This document shows positions 1 through 8,461 of a stretch of DNA of 32,481 bases, piece by piece. The stretch lies in the NCBI GenBank assembly GCA_905612405.1, contig CAJQRX010000029.1, positions 1 to 32,481 of the forward strand, in the 5' to 3' direction. The translations under genes were made by a program, and so were the position numbers. The notes under the pieces are model-generated. The model ran no database searches and was not told the DNA's origin. It was given only the letters and a program-made list of their open reading frames with translations. How positions within the stretch are numbered: the first letter of the stretch is position 1; the number at the start of each line of letters is the position of its first letter. Source of the DNA: an uncultured Candidatus Thioglobus sp. (lineage in GTDB: Bacteria; Pseudomonadota; Gammaproteobacteria; PS1; Pseudothioglobaceae).

Positions 1-6
1 CGAAAT

Positions 7-35
7 TTGGACTTTGATGCAAAATCAAATATAAT
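7..35 (+). promoter_or_regulatory. Putative sigma70 promoter for the MORN-like gene
   Basis: A perfect -10 box TATAAT lies at 30-35, 17 bp after a poor -35 (TTGGAC, 7-12). Transcription would start at about position 42, which is the A of the ATG. No Shine-Dalgarno sequence is visible, so a leaderless mRNA is possible. AT-rich DNA makes chance -10 boxes common. Confidence 0.4.
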
Positions 36-41
36 CTCACT

Positions 42-431
42 ATGAATAAAAATACAAATGGATTACAAACTGAACATTTAGATAATGGCATGAAGCTAGA
101 GACAACGTATAAAGATAGCATTAAAAATGGTAGAGAAACTTATTGGTATGAGAATGGAAAAAAAGCTTCAGAGGGTTTTTATGAAAATAATGAACTTGAA
201 GGTACTTTAACTTATTGGTATGAGAATGGAAAAAAAGCTTCAGAGGGTTTTTATGAAAACAATGAACTTGAAGGTACTCTTACTGCCTGGAATGAAGATG
301 GCCTCTTGGAGTCTGAGCAAGAATATAAGAATGGCGTTCTTAATGGTAAATCTATTTTCTATGAAGATGGCTTAAGAGCGGCCGAGTATATTTTGGAAAA
401 TGGAGAGATATCAGGAAATATTAATGGCTGA
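42..431 (+). CDS. MORN-like repeat protein (YwqK-antitoxin-like family)
   Basis: This is a 129-residue soluble protein with no signal peptide. It is built from about five 23-24-residue repeats of the pattern G-x-x-x-Y-W-Y-E-N-G-K-K-x-x-E-G, the MORN_2 type found in proteins often annotated as 'YwqK family antitoxin'. Residues 33-56 and 57-80 are near-identical copies encoded by a 72-bp tandem duplication; the copies before and after them are more diverged. Such repeats form beta-hairpin stacks that bind proteins or membranes, and the antitoxin label for the family is weakly supported. No toxin-like partner is visible next to it, although the window begins just upstream. A -10 box abuts the start codon. 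The product type is fairly sure; its role is unknown. Confidence 0.72.
   Translation: MNKNTNGLQTEHLDNGMKLETTYKDSIKNGRETYWYENGKKASEGFYENNELEGTLTYWYENGKKASEGFYENNELEGTLTAWNEDGLLESEQEYKNGVLNGKSIFYEDGLRAAEYILENGEISGNING
139..282 (+). repeat. 72-bp tandem duplication in the MORN-like gene
   Basis: Two adjacent 72-bp copies (139-210 and 211-282) differ at only three positions, so 69/72 match. The unit encodes 24 residues and keeps the frame. The near identity implies a recent duplication or continuing homogenisation, because the other repeats in the same gene are strongly diverged. Confidence 0.95.
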
Positions 432-498
432 TCAGCTTAATCGAGTCTTGATTTAAAGAACCCCTAATCCACATTAAATTTTCTAGACTATCTTACTT

Positions 499-954
499 AT
501 GAAAAAACTATTCCTAATTGGTCTTCTTTTAGTGCCTTACTCCATTTCTGCTGATGAGATTAATATGATGACTACTATTGATGGTGAGTCTAATGGAATT
601 CAAGTTGAGAATTTTTATTTTGAGAGAAAAGAACTAACCGATAGCACCTCTATCCTCATTAGTGCTAATGAAGCTAAAAATGTTAAATGTGCTATTTATG
701 ATAAAAATGATAAACCTATTAAGGTTTCAACGGGCAAGGTAACTCCTCCATTTAGTGAAGTTTTAGTTTTATCTAGAAATGCAATGATTATAAAAGCCGA
801 AGAACCTATATGTATACTTACAGAGCCTCTTCTTGAAAAGGCCCGCAAAGCGTTAGAAGAAGTCTACAAAGAGTTAGAAGAAGAAAAAGTAAAAAGAACA
901 GATAGCTCAGTTGATATGTACTACAAAATGCCAACTTTTTTATTAGACGACTAA
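499..954 (+). CDS. Hypothetical secreted or periplasmic protein
   Basis: This is a 151-residue protein of no family I recognise. It starts with a short basic segment (MKK) and a hydrophobic stretch to about residue 17, then Ser-Ala-Asp, which fits a Sec signal peptide cleaved near residue 18. The middle has alternating beta-like segments and two cysteines (about residues 54 and 110) that could form a disulfide. Residues about 112-132 are a charged helix rich in Glu and Lys (LEKARKALEEVYKELEEE). It ends 39 bp from the convergent ubiB stop. No Shine-Dalgarno sequence is obvious upstream. It may be a cell-envelope accessory protein, but nothing in the neighbourhood assigns a job. Confidence 0.7.
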   Translation: MKKLFLIGLLLVPYSISADEINMMTTIDGESNGIQVENFYFERKELTDSTSILISANEAKNVKCAIYDKNDKPIKVSTGKVTPPFSEVLVLSRNAMIIKAEEPICILTEPLLEKARKALEEVYKELEEEKVKRTDSSVDMYYKMPTFLLDD

Positions 955-993
955 ATCTATATAATTGCTAATTTATAAGTCTTAATAAGTTTT

Positions 994-2598
994 TTAGCGC
1001 GATTTAAGCCAGAAGATAAGGCTGAAAAATACACTTACCCCAGCATAAGTCCAAATTGATTGAGTTGCAAGAAACCCTGTGAGTACAAGAAGTGATATTG
1101 CAATAATAGTCGCACGCTCCTTTAGTGAGTTTTCTCGAAGTTGAGCGAGAATTGCCTCTGTTTGTTTTTTTGAATTTTCTTGTTGAAGTGAGCCTTTTTC
1201 AATTTGTTTTAAAGCATTAATTACTAACATAGGGATTTGTGGTAATTCTAAAATAAGCTCAGGAAGTTGATCAGAGATTTTTTTAGTTATGTTTTTAAAG
1301 CTATATTTGTCTTTGGCAAGCTTCTCAAGGTAAGGTTTTGCCGTTGCCCATAGATCAAGTTCAGGGTATAGAGTTCTCCCTAATCCTTCAATGTTTAGTA
1401 ATGTTTTATAAAGTAGTAGAAGCTGAGGCTGAACTTCCATGTCAAAACGTTTGGCCTCTTTTAATAGGCTTAATAAAACTTGACCAAAAGAAATTTCGCT
1501 TAAGGGTTTTTGAAATATCGGCTCACAAACACTTCGAATTGCATTTTCAAACTCTAAGACATTTGTTCCTTCTGGTATCCAGCCTGACTCAAGGTGGACT
1601 TGAGCGACTTTTTTATAGTCCTGATTGAAAAAAGCTAAAAAGTTTTGAGCAAGATAGTATTGATCAGCTTCTGTTAGAGTGCCCATAATTCCAAAATCAA
1701 CACCAATATATTGATCATTTTCTCCAACAAAAATATTTCCTGGGTGCATATCAGCATGGAAAAAATTATGATCGAACACTTGAGTGAAGAAAATCACCAC
1801 ACCATTTTCAGCGAGAGTTTGAAGGTTTGTATCAGTACTTTTTAAGGCCTCAATATTAGTAACTGGAGTTCCATAAATGCGCTCAGTTACCAGTATGTTT
1901 GAACGGCAATAATCCCAGTGAACTTTTGGGACATAAAGAAGGCTGGAATCACTAAAGTTCTTTCTAAGTAGGGATGCATTAGCTGCCTCAACCATCATAT
2001 TTAGTTCGTTATAAATGATAGTTTCAAATTCAGCAACTGCCTCTCTTGGCCTCAGTCTTTTACCGTCAGGATGTTTTTCAGCTAGGCCTGCAAAGGCATA
2101 AAGTAAGCGAATATCTCTTTTAATTTGTTTTTCTATTCCTGGCCGAACAACCTTAATAATAATTTCTTCATTATTATGAGTAATCGCGCTATGAACCTGT
2201 GCAATAGATGCTGAAGCTAAGGGCTCATCATCAAAAGATGCAAATAAAGTTGTGACGCTTGCATCAAGGGCTTTTTCAATAATTGATTTAGAGTCTTTAG
2301 CTGGAAAGGGAGGGCATTTATCTTGCAGTTTTGCCAACTCATTACCTATATCCTCTGGAAGAAGGTCTCTTCGAGTTGAAAGCGTTTGACCAAATTTTAT
2401 AAAAATTGGGCCTAATTCTTCGAGCGCAAGGCGAATTCTTTCACCCCTACTAAGTTTTTTGCTTGGAAAATAATGCCATGGCGTTAAATAAATTAGTGGC
2501 TTGAGGCTTTTTAGAAGCGAAGTAGATAATATAAGATGATCTAGTCGGTATCTTATTAGAGTTCTTGATATGCCAAGGAAGCGAAAAAAACTTTTCAT
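994..2598 (-). CDS. ubiB: UbiB, atypical kinase/ATPase for ubiquinone biosynthesis
   Basis: This is the membrane-associated ABC1/ADCK/UbiB-family protein needed for coenzyme Q synthesis. It is thought to use ATPase activity to help extract or present lipophilic intermediates to the Ubi complex. At 534 residues its length is normal for the family. Diagnostic motifs are the KxGQ motif (KFGQ, residues 68-71), the Ala-rich loop that replaces the kinase P-loop (ASASIAQVHS, about 128-137), the lysine in IIKVVRPG (about 149), the catalytic segment HADMHPGN (281-288) and DFG (301-303). The C-terminus (about 495-530) has two hydrophobic segments that anchor it in the membrane. Its ATG directly abuts the ubiJ stop codon, completing ubiE-ubiJ-ubiB as in E. 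coli. No tatABC follows here; the next gene is convergent. Confidence 0.97.
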   Translation of the reverse strand: MKSFFRFLGISRTLIRYRLDHLILSTSLLKSLKPLIYLTPWHYFPSKKLSRGERIRLALEELGPIFIKFGQTLSTRRDLLPEDIGNELAKLQDKCPPFPAKDSKSIIEKALDASVTTLFASFDDEPLASASIAQVHSAITHNNEEIIIKVVRPGIEKQIKRDIRLLYAFAGLAEKHPDGKRLRPREAVAEFETIIYNELNMMVEAANASLLRKNFSDSSLLYVPKVHWDYCRSNILVTERIYGTPVTNIEALKSTDTNLQTLAENGVVIFFTQVFDHNFFHADMHPGNIFVGENDQYIGVDFGIMGTLTEADQYYLAQNFLAFFNQDYKKVAQVHLESGWIPEGTNVLEFENAIRSVCEPIFQKPLSEISFGQVLLSLLKEAKRFDMEVQPQLLLLYKTLLNIEGLGRTLYPELDLWATAKPYLEKLAKDKYSFKNITKKISDQLPELILELPQIPMLVINALKQIEKGSLQQENSKKQTEAILAQLRENSLKERATIIAISLLVLTGFLATQSIWTYAGVSVFFSLIFWLKSR

Positions 2599-3117
2599 TT
2601 AGGACGCTCTTTTTTTAAAAAATTTAGATCGACTAGGAGCAATTAAAAGAGTGGTAAATTCATTTTTTAAACCCTCAATAAATGAATCCTTGTCCTGAGC
2701 TGAAGCATCTTTAATTCTATCTATTGTTCGTCCAAGCTGATGAGCAATAACGTCCCCAGTATACTGAGAAATAAGTTCTTCTATATCTATAGAGGATAAT
2801 GCAAATAAATCAGCTAATTGCTGCGCTGTTTTAATGCTTCCATTAATTTCAATATCTTCGCTTTCAATTAAATCTTCAAAGGAGGTGCCTTTAAATAAAG
2901 ATAGGAAGGCATTTTTGTTGAGAGTAATATCAACGTTAGCATCTTTGTTCTCAGTATTCTCTATGACAAAAATGCGAGAATTTAGACACAGAAAAAAAAG
3001 TTTTAAATCTATATCATCAACATACAAACTAACTAGACTGTTGTCGAGGCGATCTATGTTAATACTATTAACATTTATCATGTGGTTAAGGGCTTTTTCA
3101 ATTGCAAGGCGAAACAT
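2599..3117 (-). CDS. ubiJ: UbiJ, lipid-binding accessory factor of the Ubi complex
   Basis: UbiJ is an SCP2-domain accessory protein that with UbiK organises the soluble Ubi metabolon and binds ubiquinone intermediates. The 172-residue product has the expected layout: an N-terminal SCP2-like fold (about 1-115) with a strand-rich centre and the GxxFEDLIESEDIEINGS-type region where SCP2 proteins have their conserved 'isG.' turn, then a C-terminal amphipathic helical tail (about 120-172) ending in basic residues. It is shorter than the E. coli protein (about 200 residues). It lies 5 nt after ubiE and abuts ubiB. Sequence conservation in this family is low, so the call rests heavily on position between ubiE and ubiB. 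Confidence 0.9.
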   Translation of the reverse strand: MFRLAIEKALNHMINVNSINIDRLDNSLVSLYVDDIDLKLFFLCLNSRIFVIENTENKDANVDITLNKNAFLSLFKGTSFEDLIESEDIEINGSIKTAQQLADLFALSSIDIEELISQYTGDVIAHQLGRTIDRIKDASAQDKDSFIEGLKNEFTTLLIAPSRSKFFKKRAS

Positions 3118-3122
3118 AGTAA

Positions 3123-3863
3123 TTAAGTTTTGATTGCTTTATGAAGCGCTACTATACCGCCAGTAAGATTGTGATACTCGCAAAAACCAAACCCAGCATC
3201 AAGCGTCATAGATTTTAGTGTTTCTTGATCAGGGTGTTTGCGAATTGATTCTGCAAGGTACTGATAACTATCTTCATCACTTGCAAAGAATTCGCCAAAT
3301 TTTGGTATAACGTTGAAAGAGTATAAGTCGTATATTTTTTTCAGCATCTCATTCTCAACCTTAGAAAACTCTAAAATTAGCAATGTACCACCCTTTTTTA
3401 AAACACGATGCATTTGTTGAAGTGCAATATCCTTATTCGTTACATTTCTTAAGCCAAAGGCAATACTTACACAATCAAATGTATTGTCTTCAAATGGAAG
3501 AGATTCAGCATTTGCTTGAACAAAGTCCACGTCAATAATTCCATGATTTAAAAGATTTTTTCTACCCTCATTAAGCATTGAGCCATTGATATCAGATAAG
3601 ATAACCTTTCCAGATTCACCAACTTTTTTTCTAAATTTTATAGCTAGATCACCTGTTCCCCCGGCTATATCAAGAACTTGGTCTCCTTCTGATACATTAC
3701 TACTAGAAATCGTATAGTTTTTCCATAATCGGTGAGTTCCCATTGACATGACATCATTCATGAGATCATATTTGCCTGCAACTGAGTCAAATACGCCCTT
3801 AACTAGGCCTTGTTTTTTTTCAACATCGACCTGTTTATAGCCAAAGTGAGTAGTCTTATCCAT
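3123..3863 (-). CDS. ubiE: UbiE, 2-methoxy-6-polyprenyl-benzoquinol C-methyltransferase
   Basis: UbiE is the class I SAM-dependent methyltransferase that adds the C2 methyl group in ubiquinone synthesis, and in menaquinone synthesis where that pathway exists. The 246 residues match the family length. Visible features are the N-terminal signature [19 protein letters not shown] (about 24-42), motif I DIAGGTGD (65-72) that binds SAM, NAESLPF (about 118), FGLRN (about 136) and the LEFSK segment. It sits 2 nt after the citrate synthase stop and 5 nt before ubiJ, so translation is probably coupled. No menaquinone genes are visible, so a ubiquinone role is most likely. Confidence 0.97.
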   Translation of the reverse strand: MDKTTHFGYKQVDVEKKQGLVKGVFDSVAGKYDLMNDVMSMGTHRLWKNYTISSSNVSEGDQVLDIAGGTGDLAIKFRKKVGESGKVILSDINGSMLNEGRKNLLNHGIIDVDFVQANAESLPFEDNTFDCVSIAFGLRNVTNKDIALQQMHRVLKKGGTLLILEFSKVENEMLKKIYDLYSFNVIPKFGEFFASDEDSYQYLAESIRKHPDQETLKSMTLDAGFGFCEYHNLTGGIVALHKAIKT

Positions 3864-3865
3864 TA

Positions 3866-5002
3866 TTAATTAGAAGGATAGTCCCTAAAGTCAGCACCAG
3901 TGTATATCTGTGTCGGTCTAAAGATTCTATTGTGACTAACCTGCTCATGCCAATGAGCCACCCATCCAGCTGAACGAGCCATGGCAAAAATAGGAGTAAA
4001 GTGTTCTTTGGTAAAGTTAAATATTTCTGAGTAAAGGATGCCAGAATAAAAGTCAACATTGGGGTAGACCCCTTTTTCAGATAATAATTCATTACAGACA
4101 CTTTCAACTTCAAGTGCCGTTTCGAATCGGTTAGATAAGTTGAGACCATTTTTCTTAATATAAGTCTTAATCATTTTCTCAAGAATTGTAGCTCTAGGAT
4201 CCTTAGTTTTATATTCGCGATGACCCATGCCCCAAATAACTTGTTTGTTTTTGAGTCTATTTTCAATCCATGAGCGGGCATTTTTTGCAGAACCAATTTC
4301 ATCAAGCATAAGAAGTACGTTTTCATTTGCATTACCATGCAAAGGCCCAGCAAGAGTTCCAACTCCTGAGGCGATTGAAGAAAAAGGATTAGCAAGTGTA
4401 GATGCCGTTACCATAGTCGAAAAGGTGGAAGCATTGATTGTATGTTCAGCATGTAAAATTAAGGAAGCATCTAAAAGATTAATAATTTCTGGATCAGACT
4501 CCTCTCCAAAGCACATGTACATAAAATTTTCAGCATAAGACATTTTATTACTTGGAGGAATTGGATCATATCCTCTACTAATGCGAGTCCACATTGCTAC
4601 CAGAGTGCTCATATTAGAAATTATTTTGATAAGTGCATTCTGAGTATATGCTGAATCTGGTTCCGATGCGCCAGCATCTGGGTAGAAAGTAGCCATTGCG
4701 GCCATGGCAGTTTGAAGCACGTCCATTGAGTGTCCAGTTGGTGGAAGCGACCAAAGTAAATGGCGGATTTTTCGTTTTACTTCATTTCTTTTTTGTAAAA
4801 TATTTTTAAAGTTTGACAGCTCTTTAGATGAAGGAAGCTCGCCATTCATTAACAACAAAGCAGTTTCTTCAAATGAAGAATGCTCGACAAGATCTTGAAT
4901 GGAGTAGCCTCTATAAGCAAGTATTCCTTTCTCACCATCGATTGAAGAAATTGCTGATTTAGTTGCTGGAACGCCTGCTAGGCCTGGTATATATTCGATC
5001 AT
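3866..5002 (-). CDS. gltA: Citrate synthase (short type I family; methylcitrate synthase possible)
   Basis: This enzyme condenses oxaloacetate with acetyl-CoA to citrate. The open frame runs back to 5062, but that would overlap erpA by 44 nt and add 20 residues unlike the family. The ATG at 5002 gives the usual N-terminus [19 protein letters not shown] and 378 residues, the length of the compact Bacillus/archaeal-type enzymes rather than the ~430 of E. coli GltA. Catalytic residues are in place: His222 in GPLHGN, His261 in GMGHREY and Asp317 in NVDFYSG, with oxaloacetate-binding His187 in HAEHTINAS. Methylcitrate synthases (PrpC) share this size, but no prpB/prpD gene is nearby and the gene sits in a housekeeping operon. 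The absence of a Shine-Dalgarno sequence fits translational coupling to erpA. Confidence 0.9.
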   Translation of the reverse strand: MIEYIPGLAGVPATKSAISSIDGEKGILAYRGYSIQDLVEHSSFEETALLLMNGELPSSKELSNFKNILQKRNEVKRKIRHLLWSLPPTGHSMDVLQTAMAAMATFYPDAGASEPDSAYTQNALIKIISNMSTLVAMWTRISRGYDPIPPSNKMSYAENFMYMCFGEESDPEIINLLDASLILHAEHTINASTFSTMVTASTLANPFSSIASGVGTLAGPLHGNANENVLLMLDEIGSAKNARSWIENRLKNKQVIWGMGHREYKTKDPRATILEKMIKTYIKKNGLNLSNRFETALEVESVCNELLSEKGVYPNVDFYSGILYSEIFNFTKEHFTPIFAMARSAGWVAHWHEQVSHNRIFRPTQIYTGADFRDYPSN

Positions 5003-5018
5003 ATTATTATTAATTTTA

Positions 5019-5372
5019 TTAAATTGAAAAAGAAGATCCACAACCACAAGTGGTTTTGGCATTAGGGTTACTTACAATAAATCTTGCACCTTGGAGATCC
5101 TCAAGATAGTCTACTGTTGAGCCCATGAGATACTGATAACTCATTGGATCGATAACTAGTTCAACACCCTGTTTATTAACTCCACTATCACCTTCTTTAA
5201 GATTTTCATCAAAAGCAAAGCCATAGGAGAAGCCTGAGCATCCACCACCAGTAATATAGACTCGAAGCCTTAAAGCTGGGTTTTTTTCTTCTTTGATGAG
5301 TTGCGCAACTCTGCTTGCAGCGCTATCGCTAAAAACTATATCAGCTTCATCTTGAATTTCAGCGGTAACCAT
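5019..5372 (-). CDS. erpA: ErpA, A-type iron-sulfur cluster carrier
   Basis: ErpA receives [Fe-S] clusters from the ISC scaffold and delivers them to apoproteins such as isoprenoid-pathway and respiratory enzymes. The 117-residue protein has the HesB/IscA fold and the three cluster-ligating cysteines: Cys45 in [14 protein letters not shown], and Cys109 and Cys111 in the C-terminal TCGCGSSF. The motif and the long acidic N-terminus favour ErpA over IscA or SufA, and no isc or suf genes adjoin. A clear Shine-Dalgarno (GGAG, about 8 nt upstream) precedes the ATG. It lies 34 nt after argC, where a 5-bp hairpin (ACTGC/GCAGT, 5400-5416) overlaps the argC stop, and 16 nt before the citrate synthase gene. 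Confidence 0.96.
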   Translation of the reverse strand: MVTAEIQDEADIVFSDSAASRVAQLIKEEKNPALRLRVYITGGGCSGFSYGFAFDENLKEGDSGVNKQGVELVIDPMSYQYLMGSTVDYLEDLQGARFIVSNPNAKTTCGCGSSFSI

Positions 5373-5406
5373 AGGTTATCTCCAAATTATTATATATAGA
5401 CTGCTT

Positions 5407-6441
5407 TTAAGGCAGTAAACCAATCTGTGTAAGACCTTCCTGCTCTTCAAGTCCAAACATTAAGTTCATATTTTGGATTGCTTGGCCCGCAGCACCCTTA
5501 ACTAAGTTGTCAATAACTGACATAATTACCAATTTGTTACTGTGTTTAATATACTGAATTGAAATCTGGCAATAGTTTGATGATTTAACGGAACGCGTTT
5601 CAGGATAAGTACCTTCAGGGAGTATTTTAACAAATTCTTCATTTTTGTAGGCATTTTCGAAATAAGATCTAATATCAACAGCTGGATCAACAAGATCAAC
5701 ATAAATAGTAGCCTCTATACCTCGAATCATTGGAAGCAAGTGGGGAACAAAAGTTAACCCAACTGGCTTTCCAGCCATAAGTTCTAACTCTTGCTTTATT
5801 TCAGGAAAGTGCCTGTGACCACTTACTGCATAGGGTTTAAAGCTTTCAGTTATCTCACAAAGAAGAGTTGCTTGGTTTGCAATTCTTCCTGCTCCACTGG
5901 CTCCAGATTTGCAGTCTGCAATTATGCTTGAGGTATCAATTAAGCCATTCTCAAGAAGAGGTTTTAAGGCTAGAAGAACTGCTGTTGGATAACACCCAGG
6001 ATTTGCAACTAGTCGCGCATTTCTAATAGCATCCCTTCTAATTTCAGGCTGACCATACACTGCCTCCTCTAGAAGTGAAGACTGTGAGTGCTCCATTTTG
6101 TACCAATTTGACCATAAGTCTGCGTCATTAATTCTGAAGTCAGCACCTAGATCAACAACTTTGATGCCTTTTTCAAGAAAAGATTTAGCATTATTCATTG
6201 CAACTCCATGTGGCGTTGCAAAGAAAACGATATCACATTCAAACAAAGCTTTATCATCTGGCAGCGAATATATTAATTCTGATAAACCATGCATATTAGG
6301 AAAAACTTCTGATATTTTTTTTCCTTTAAGAGCTCTGGAGGTAATCGATGTAACTTCAGCAAGTGGGTGTTGATGGATGATGCGCAATAGTTCTATTCCG
6401 GTATATCCTGAACCACCAATTATGCCGACTTTAATTTTCAT
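5407..6441 (-). CDS. argC: N-acetyl-gamma-glutamyl-phosphate reductase
   Basis: ArgC reduces N-acetylglutamyl-5-phosphate to the semialdehyde with NADPH, the third step of arginine synthesis. The 344 residues match the family. The N-terminal Rossmann motif is GIIGGSGYTGIELLR (6-20), the nucleophile is Cys150 in ANPGCYPTA, and downstream motifs include SGASGAGR and SGHRHFPEI (His near 209), where the catalytic histidine lies. Its ATG overlaps the accC stop by one base (TAATG), so it is translated as part of the accBC mRNA. Arginine genes elsewhere in the window are absent. The link with accBC is not one I know as standard. Confidence 0.97.
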   Translation of the reverse strand: MKIKVGIIGGSGYTGIELLRIIHQHPLAEVTSITSRALKGKKISEVFPNMHGLSELIYSLPDDKALFECDIVFFATPHGVAMNNAKSFLEKGIKVVDLGADFRINDADLWSNWYKMEHSQSSLLEEAVYGQPEIRRDAIRNARLVANPGCYPTAVLLALKPLLENGLIDTSSIIADCKSGASGAGRIANQATLLCEITESFKPYAVSGHRHFPEIKQELELMAGKPVGLTFVPHLLPMIRGIEATIYVDLVDPAVDIRSYFENAYKNEEFVKILPEGTYPETRSVKSSNYCQISIQYIKHSNKLVIMSVIDNLVKGAAGQAIQNMNLMFGLEEQEGLTQIGLLP

Positions 6442-7793
6442 TATTCTTCGCCTCCAAGCATTTTTTCTAGGTAGTGAATATTCATACCACCTTTTTTAAA
6501 TACTTCATCAGTCATAATTTTTCTTTGAAGTGGAATATTTGTTTTTATTCCATCAATAACCATTTCATCAAGAGCATTTTGCATCTTAACAATTGCATTA
6601 TTTCGGTTGTCGCCAAAAGTAATCACTTTTCCAATCATAGAGTCATAGTATGGCGGTACATTATAGCCATTATAAATATGAGAGTCTATTCTAACTCCTA
6701 AGCCACCAGCAGCATGGTACTGAGTAATCTTTCCAGGTGAGGGCATAAATGTTATAGAGTCTTCAGCATTAATCCTGCATTCAACAGCATGACCTTTAAT
6801 TTCAACTTGATCTTGAGTTATTGATAATTTATCACCACCCGCAATTAAGATTTGTTCACGGACAATATCAACCCCAGTGACCATTTCAGTTACTGGATGC
6901 TCCACTTGAACCCTAGTATTCATTTCAATAAAGTAAAACTCGTCATTATCAAAAAGAAATTCAAACGTTCCAGCTCCACGATAGTTAATTTTTTTACACG
7001 CTTCAGCGCAAATATTACCAATTTTATTTCTTAATTCTGGAGAGATTCCTGGCGCAGGAGCCTCCTCTACAACTTTCTGGTGACGCCTCTGCATTGAGCA
7101 GTCTCTTTCACCAAGATGTATTGCATTTCCATGCTGATCAGCTAGAATTTGAATCTCAATATGACGCGGAGTGGTTAAGAATTTTTCCATGTATACTTCA
7201 CCGTTACCAAAAAAACTTAACGCTTCAGACTGAGTAAGTCTTATTGAGTCAGCTAAGTCATCTTCAGATTCTACAACTCGCATTCCACGGCCACCTCCCC
7301 CACCAGAGGCTTTAATAATTATTGGTAAGCCAATTTCTCTCGCAATTTTGATACTTCTTTGTTCATTATCATCTAGCGCTCCATTTGACCCTGGAACACA
7401 AGGTACACCGGAGCTTTGCATTGCTTCAATGGCAGCAACTTTATCCCCCATAACCCTTATATTTTCTGCGTGTGGACCAATAAAGATAAAACCACTTTGC
7501 TCAACCTGTTCAGCAAAGTCAGCATTTTCAGAAAGAAATCCATATCCTGGATGAATTGCATCAGAATGTGTTACCTCAGCAGCACTTATAATAGCGGGAA
7601 TATTAAGGTAGCTTTTAATAGATGGATGTGGCCCAATACAAACTGCTTCATCTGCTAATCGAACGTGTTTTAAGTCTTTATCTGCTGTTGAATATACTGC
7701 AACAGTTTGAATTCCAAGTTCTTTGCAGGCCCTAAGAATTCGAAGTGCAATTTCACCACGGTTAGCAATTAAAACTTTTTTTATTGAACTCAT
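6441..7793 (-). CDS. accC: Biotin carboxylase subunit of acetyl-CoA carboxylase
   Basis: AccC carboxylates the biotin on AccB with bicarbonate and ATP in the first committed step of fatty-acid synthesis. At 450 residues it is one longer than E. coli AccC. It shows the N-terminal biotin-carboxylase domain ([12 protein letters not shown], 7-18; [10 protein letters not shown], 81-90), the ATP-grasp glycine loop [11 protein letters not shown] (161-171), the metal and bicarbonate segment [11 protein letters not shown] (290-300) and the C-terminal ECRINAED motif. It overlaps accB by 4 bp (ATGA) and argC by 1 bp. Confidence 0.98.
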   Translation of the reverse strand: MSSIKKVLIANRGEIALRILRACKELGIQTVAVYSTADKDLKHVRLADEAVCIGPHPSIKSYLNIPAIISAAEVTHSDAIHPGYGFLSENADFAEQVEQSGFIFIGPHAENIRVMGDKVAAIEAMQSSGVPCVPGSNGALDDNEQRSIKIAREIGLPIIIKASGGGGGRGMRVVESEDDLADSIRLTQSEALSFFGNGEVYMEKFLTTPRHIEIQILADQHGNAIHLGERDCSMQRRHQKVVEEAPAPGISPELRNKIGNICAEACKKINYRGAGTFEFLFDNDEFYFIEMNTRVQVEHPVTEMVTGVDIVREQILIAGGDKLSITQDQVEIKGHAVECRINAEDSITFMPSPGKITQYHAAGGLGVRIDSHIYNGYNVPPYYDSMIGKVITFGDNRNNAIVKMQNALDEMVIDGIKTNIPLQRKIMTDEVFKKGGMNIHYLEKMLGGEE

Positions 7794-8233
7794 TCGACTA
7801 TGATTAGCGATTGTCCAAATTCTACTGCTTCACCATCTTTAACAAGAATTTGAAGGACTGTACCTGACTGTTCAGCTTCAATTTGATTCATTATTTTCAT
7901 AGCCTCAACAATGCCAATAGTATCGCCCTGTTTTATCTGCTGACCAACTGTTACAAAAGGCTTTGCAGTTGGAGAAGGAGCTGAATAGTAAGTTCCTACC
8001 ATAGGAGATGTTAAAGACTGGCCAATAGTAGCAGGTTCATCTGCAATTATTGGGACTGCTGCCACTGGAGGCATAGAGGCAGGCGCTTGCTGCTGAACAA
8101 AAGAGTGACTTGGTGCAGGAGAATTTCCATATCTAGAAATTTTTACTGACTCTTCTCCTTCTTTAATTTCAATCTCTGACATTCCAGATTCCTCCAGAAG
8201 CTCCATTAGCTTTTTAACTTTTCGAATATCCAT
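7790..8233 (-). CDS. accB: Biotin carboxyl carrier protein of acetyl-CoA carboxylase
   Basis: AccB carries biotin between the AccC and carboxyltransferase active sites. The 147-residue protein has an N-terminal helical interaction region (1-35), a Pro/Ala-rich flexible linker (about 37-70) and a biotinyl domain (about 72-147). The biotin-accepting Lys113 lies in EAMKIMNQ, and a [13 protein letters not shown] segment corresponds to the protruding 'thumb' of AccB proteins. It is the first gene of the long minus-strand operon, with a good Shine-Dalgarno AGAGGA about 6 nt before the ATG. The promoter should lie in 8234-8461, but I see no convincing -35/-10 pair there. Confidence 0.97.
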   Translation of the reverse strand: MDIRKVKKLMELLEESGMSEIEIKEGEESVKISRYGNSPAPSHSFVQQQAPASMPPVAAVPIIADEPATIGQSLTSPMVGTYYSAPSPTAKPFVTVGQQIKQGDTIGIVEAMKIMNQIEAEQSGTVLQILVKDGEAVEFGQSLIIVE

Positions 8234-8271
8234 TTGTAATCCTCTTTATTATTCTTTGCAACTAGTTTTTT

Positions 8272-8289
8272 GAATCTAAATACAGATTC
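8272..8289. promoter_or_regulatory. Inverted repeat in the accB leader
   Basis: GAATCT and AGATTC are separated by 6 nt, about 40 bp before accB. It could be a regulator site or a small leader hairpin in the 228-bp gap between dsbD and accB. No other clear signal stands out in that gap. With only 6-bp arms the significance is modest. Confidence 0.25.
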
Positions 8290-8461
8290 CTATTAAAGCC
8301 ATTAAGACAAGTAACGATTGCAAGTTCATGTTTTGGCTTAAAAATATAATAAATAAGCCTCTGAGACTAAATTATAACTGTAAATAACTAATAAGAATTT
8401 TACCACCTATTTAACCAAATATAGCTACAATTCGAAGCATTTAGAGGAAATTAATAAATAT

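Noticed and set aside
3856-4149. 97-residue open frame on the minus strand inside the citrate synthase gene
   Set aside because: It is an alternative frame of a gene with a complete set of catalytic residues, so it is a shadow.
5003-5062. Longer citrate synthase start at 5062
   Set aside because: It would overlap erpA by 44 nt and add 20 residues unlike any family N-terminus. The ATG at 5002 gives the standard start.
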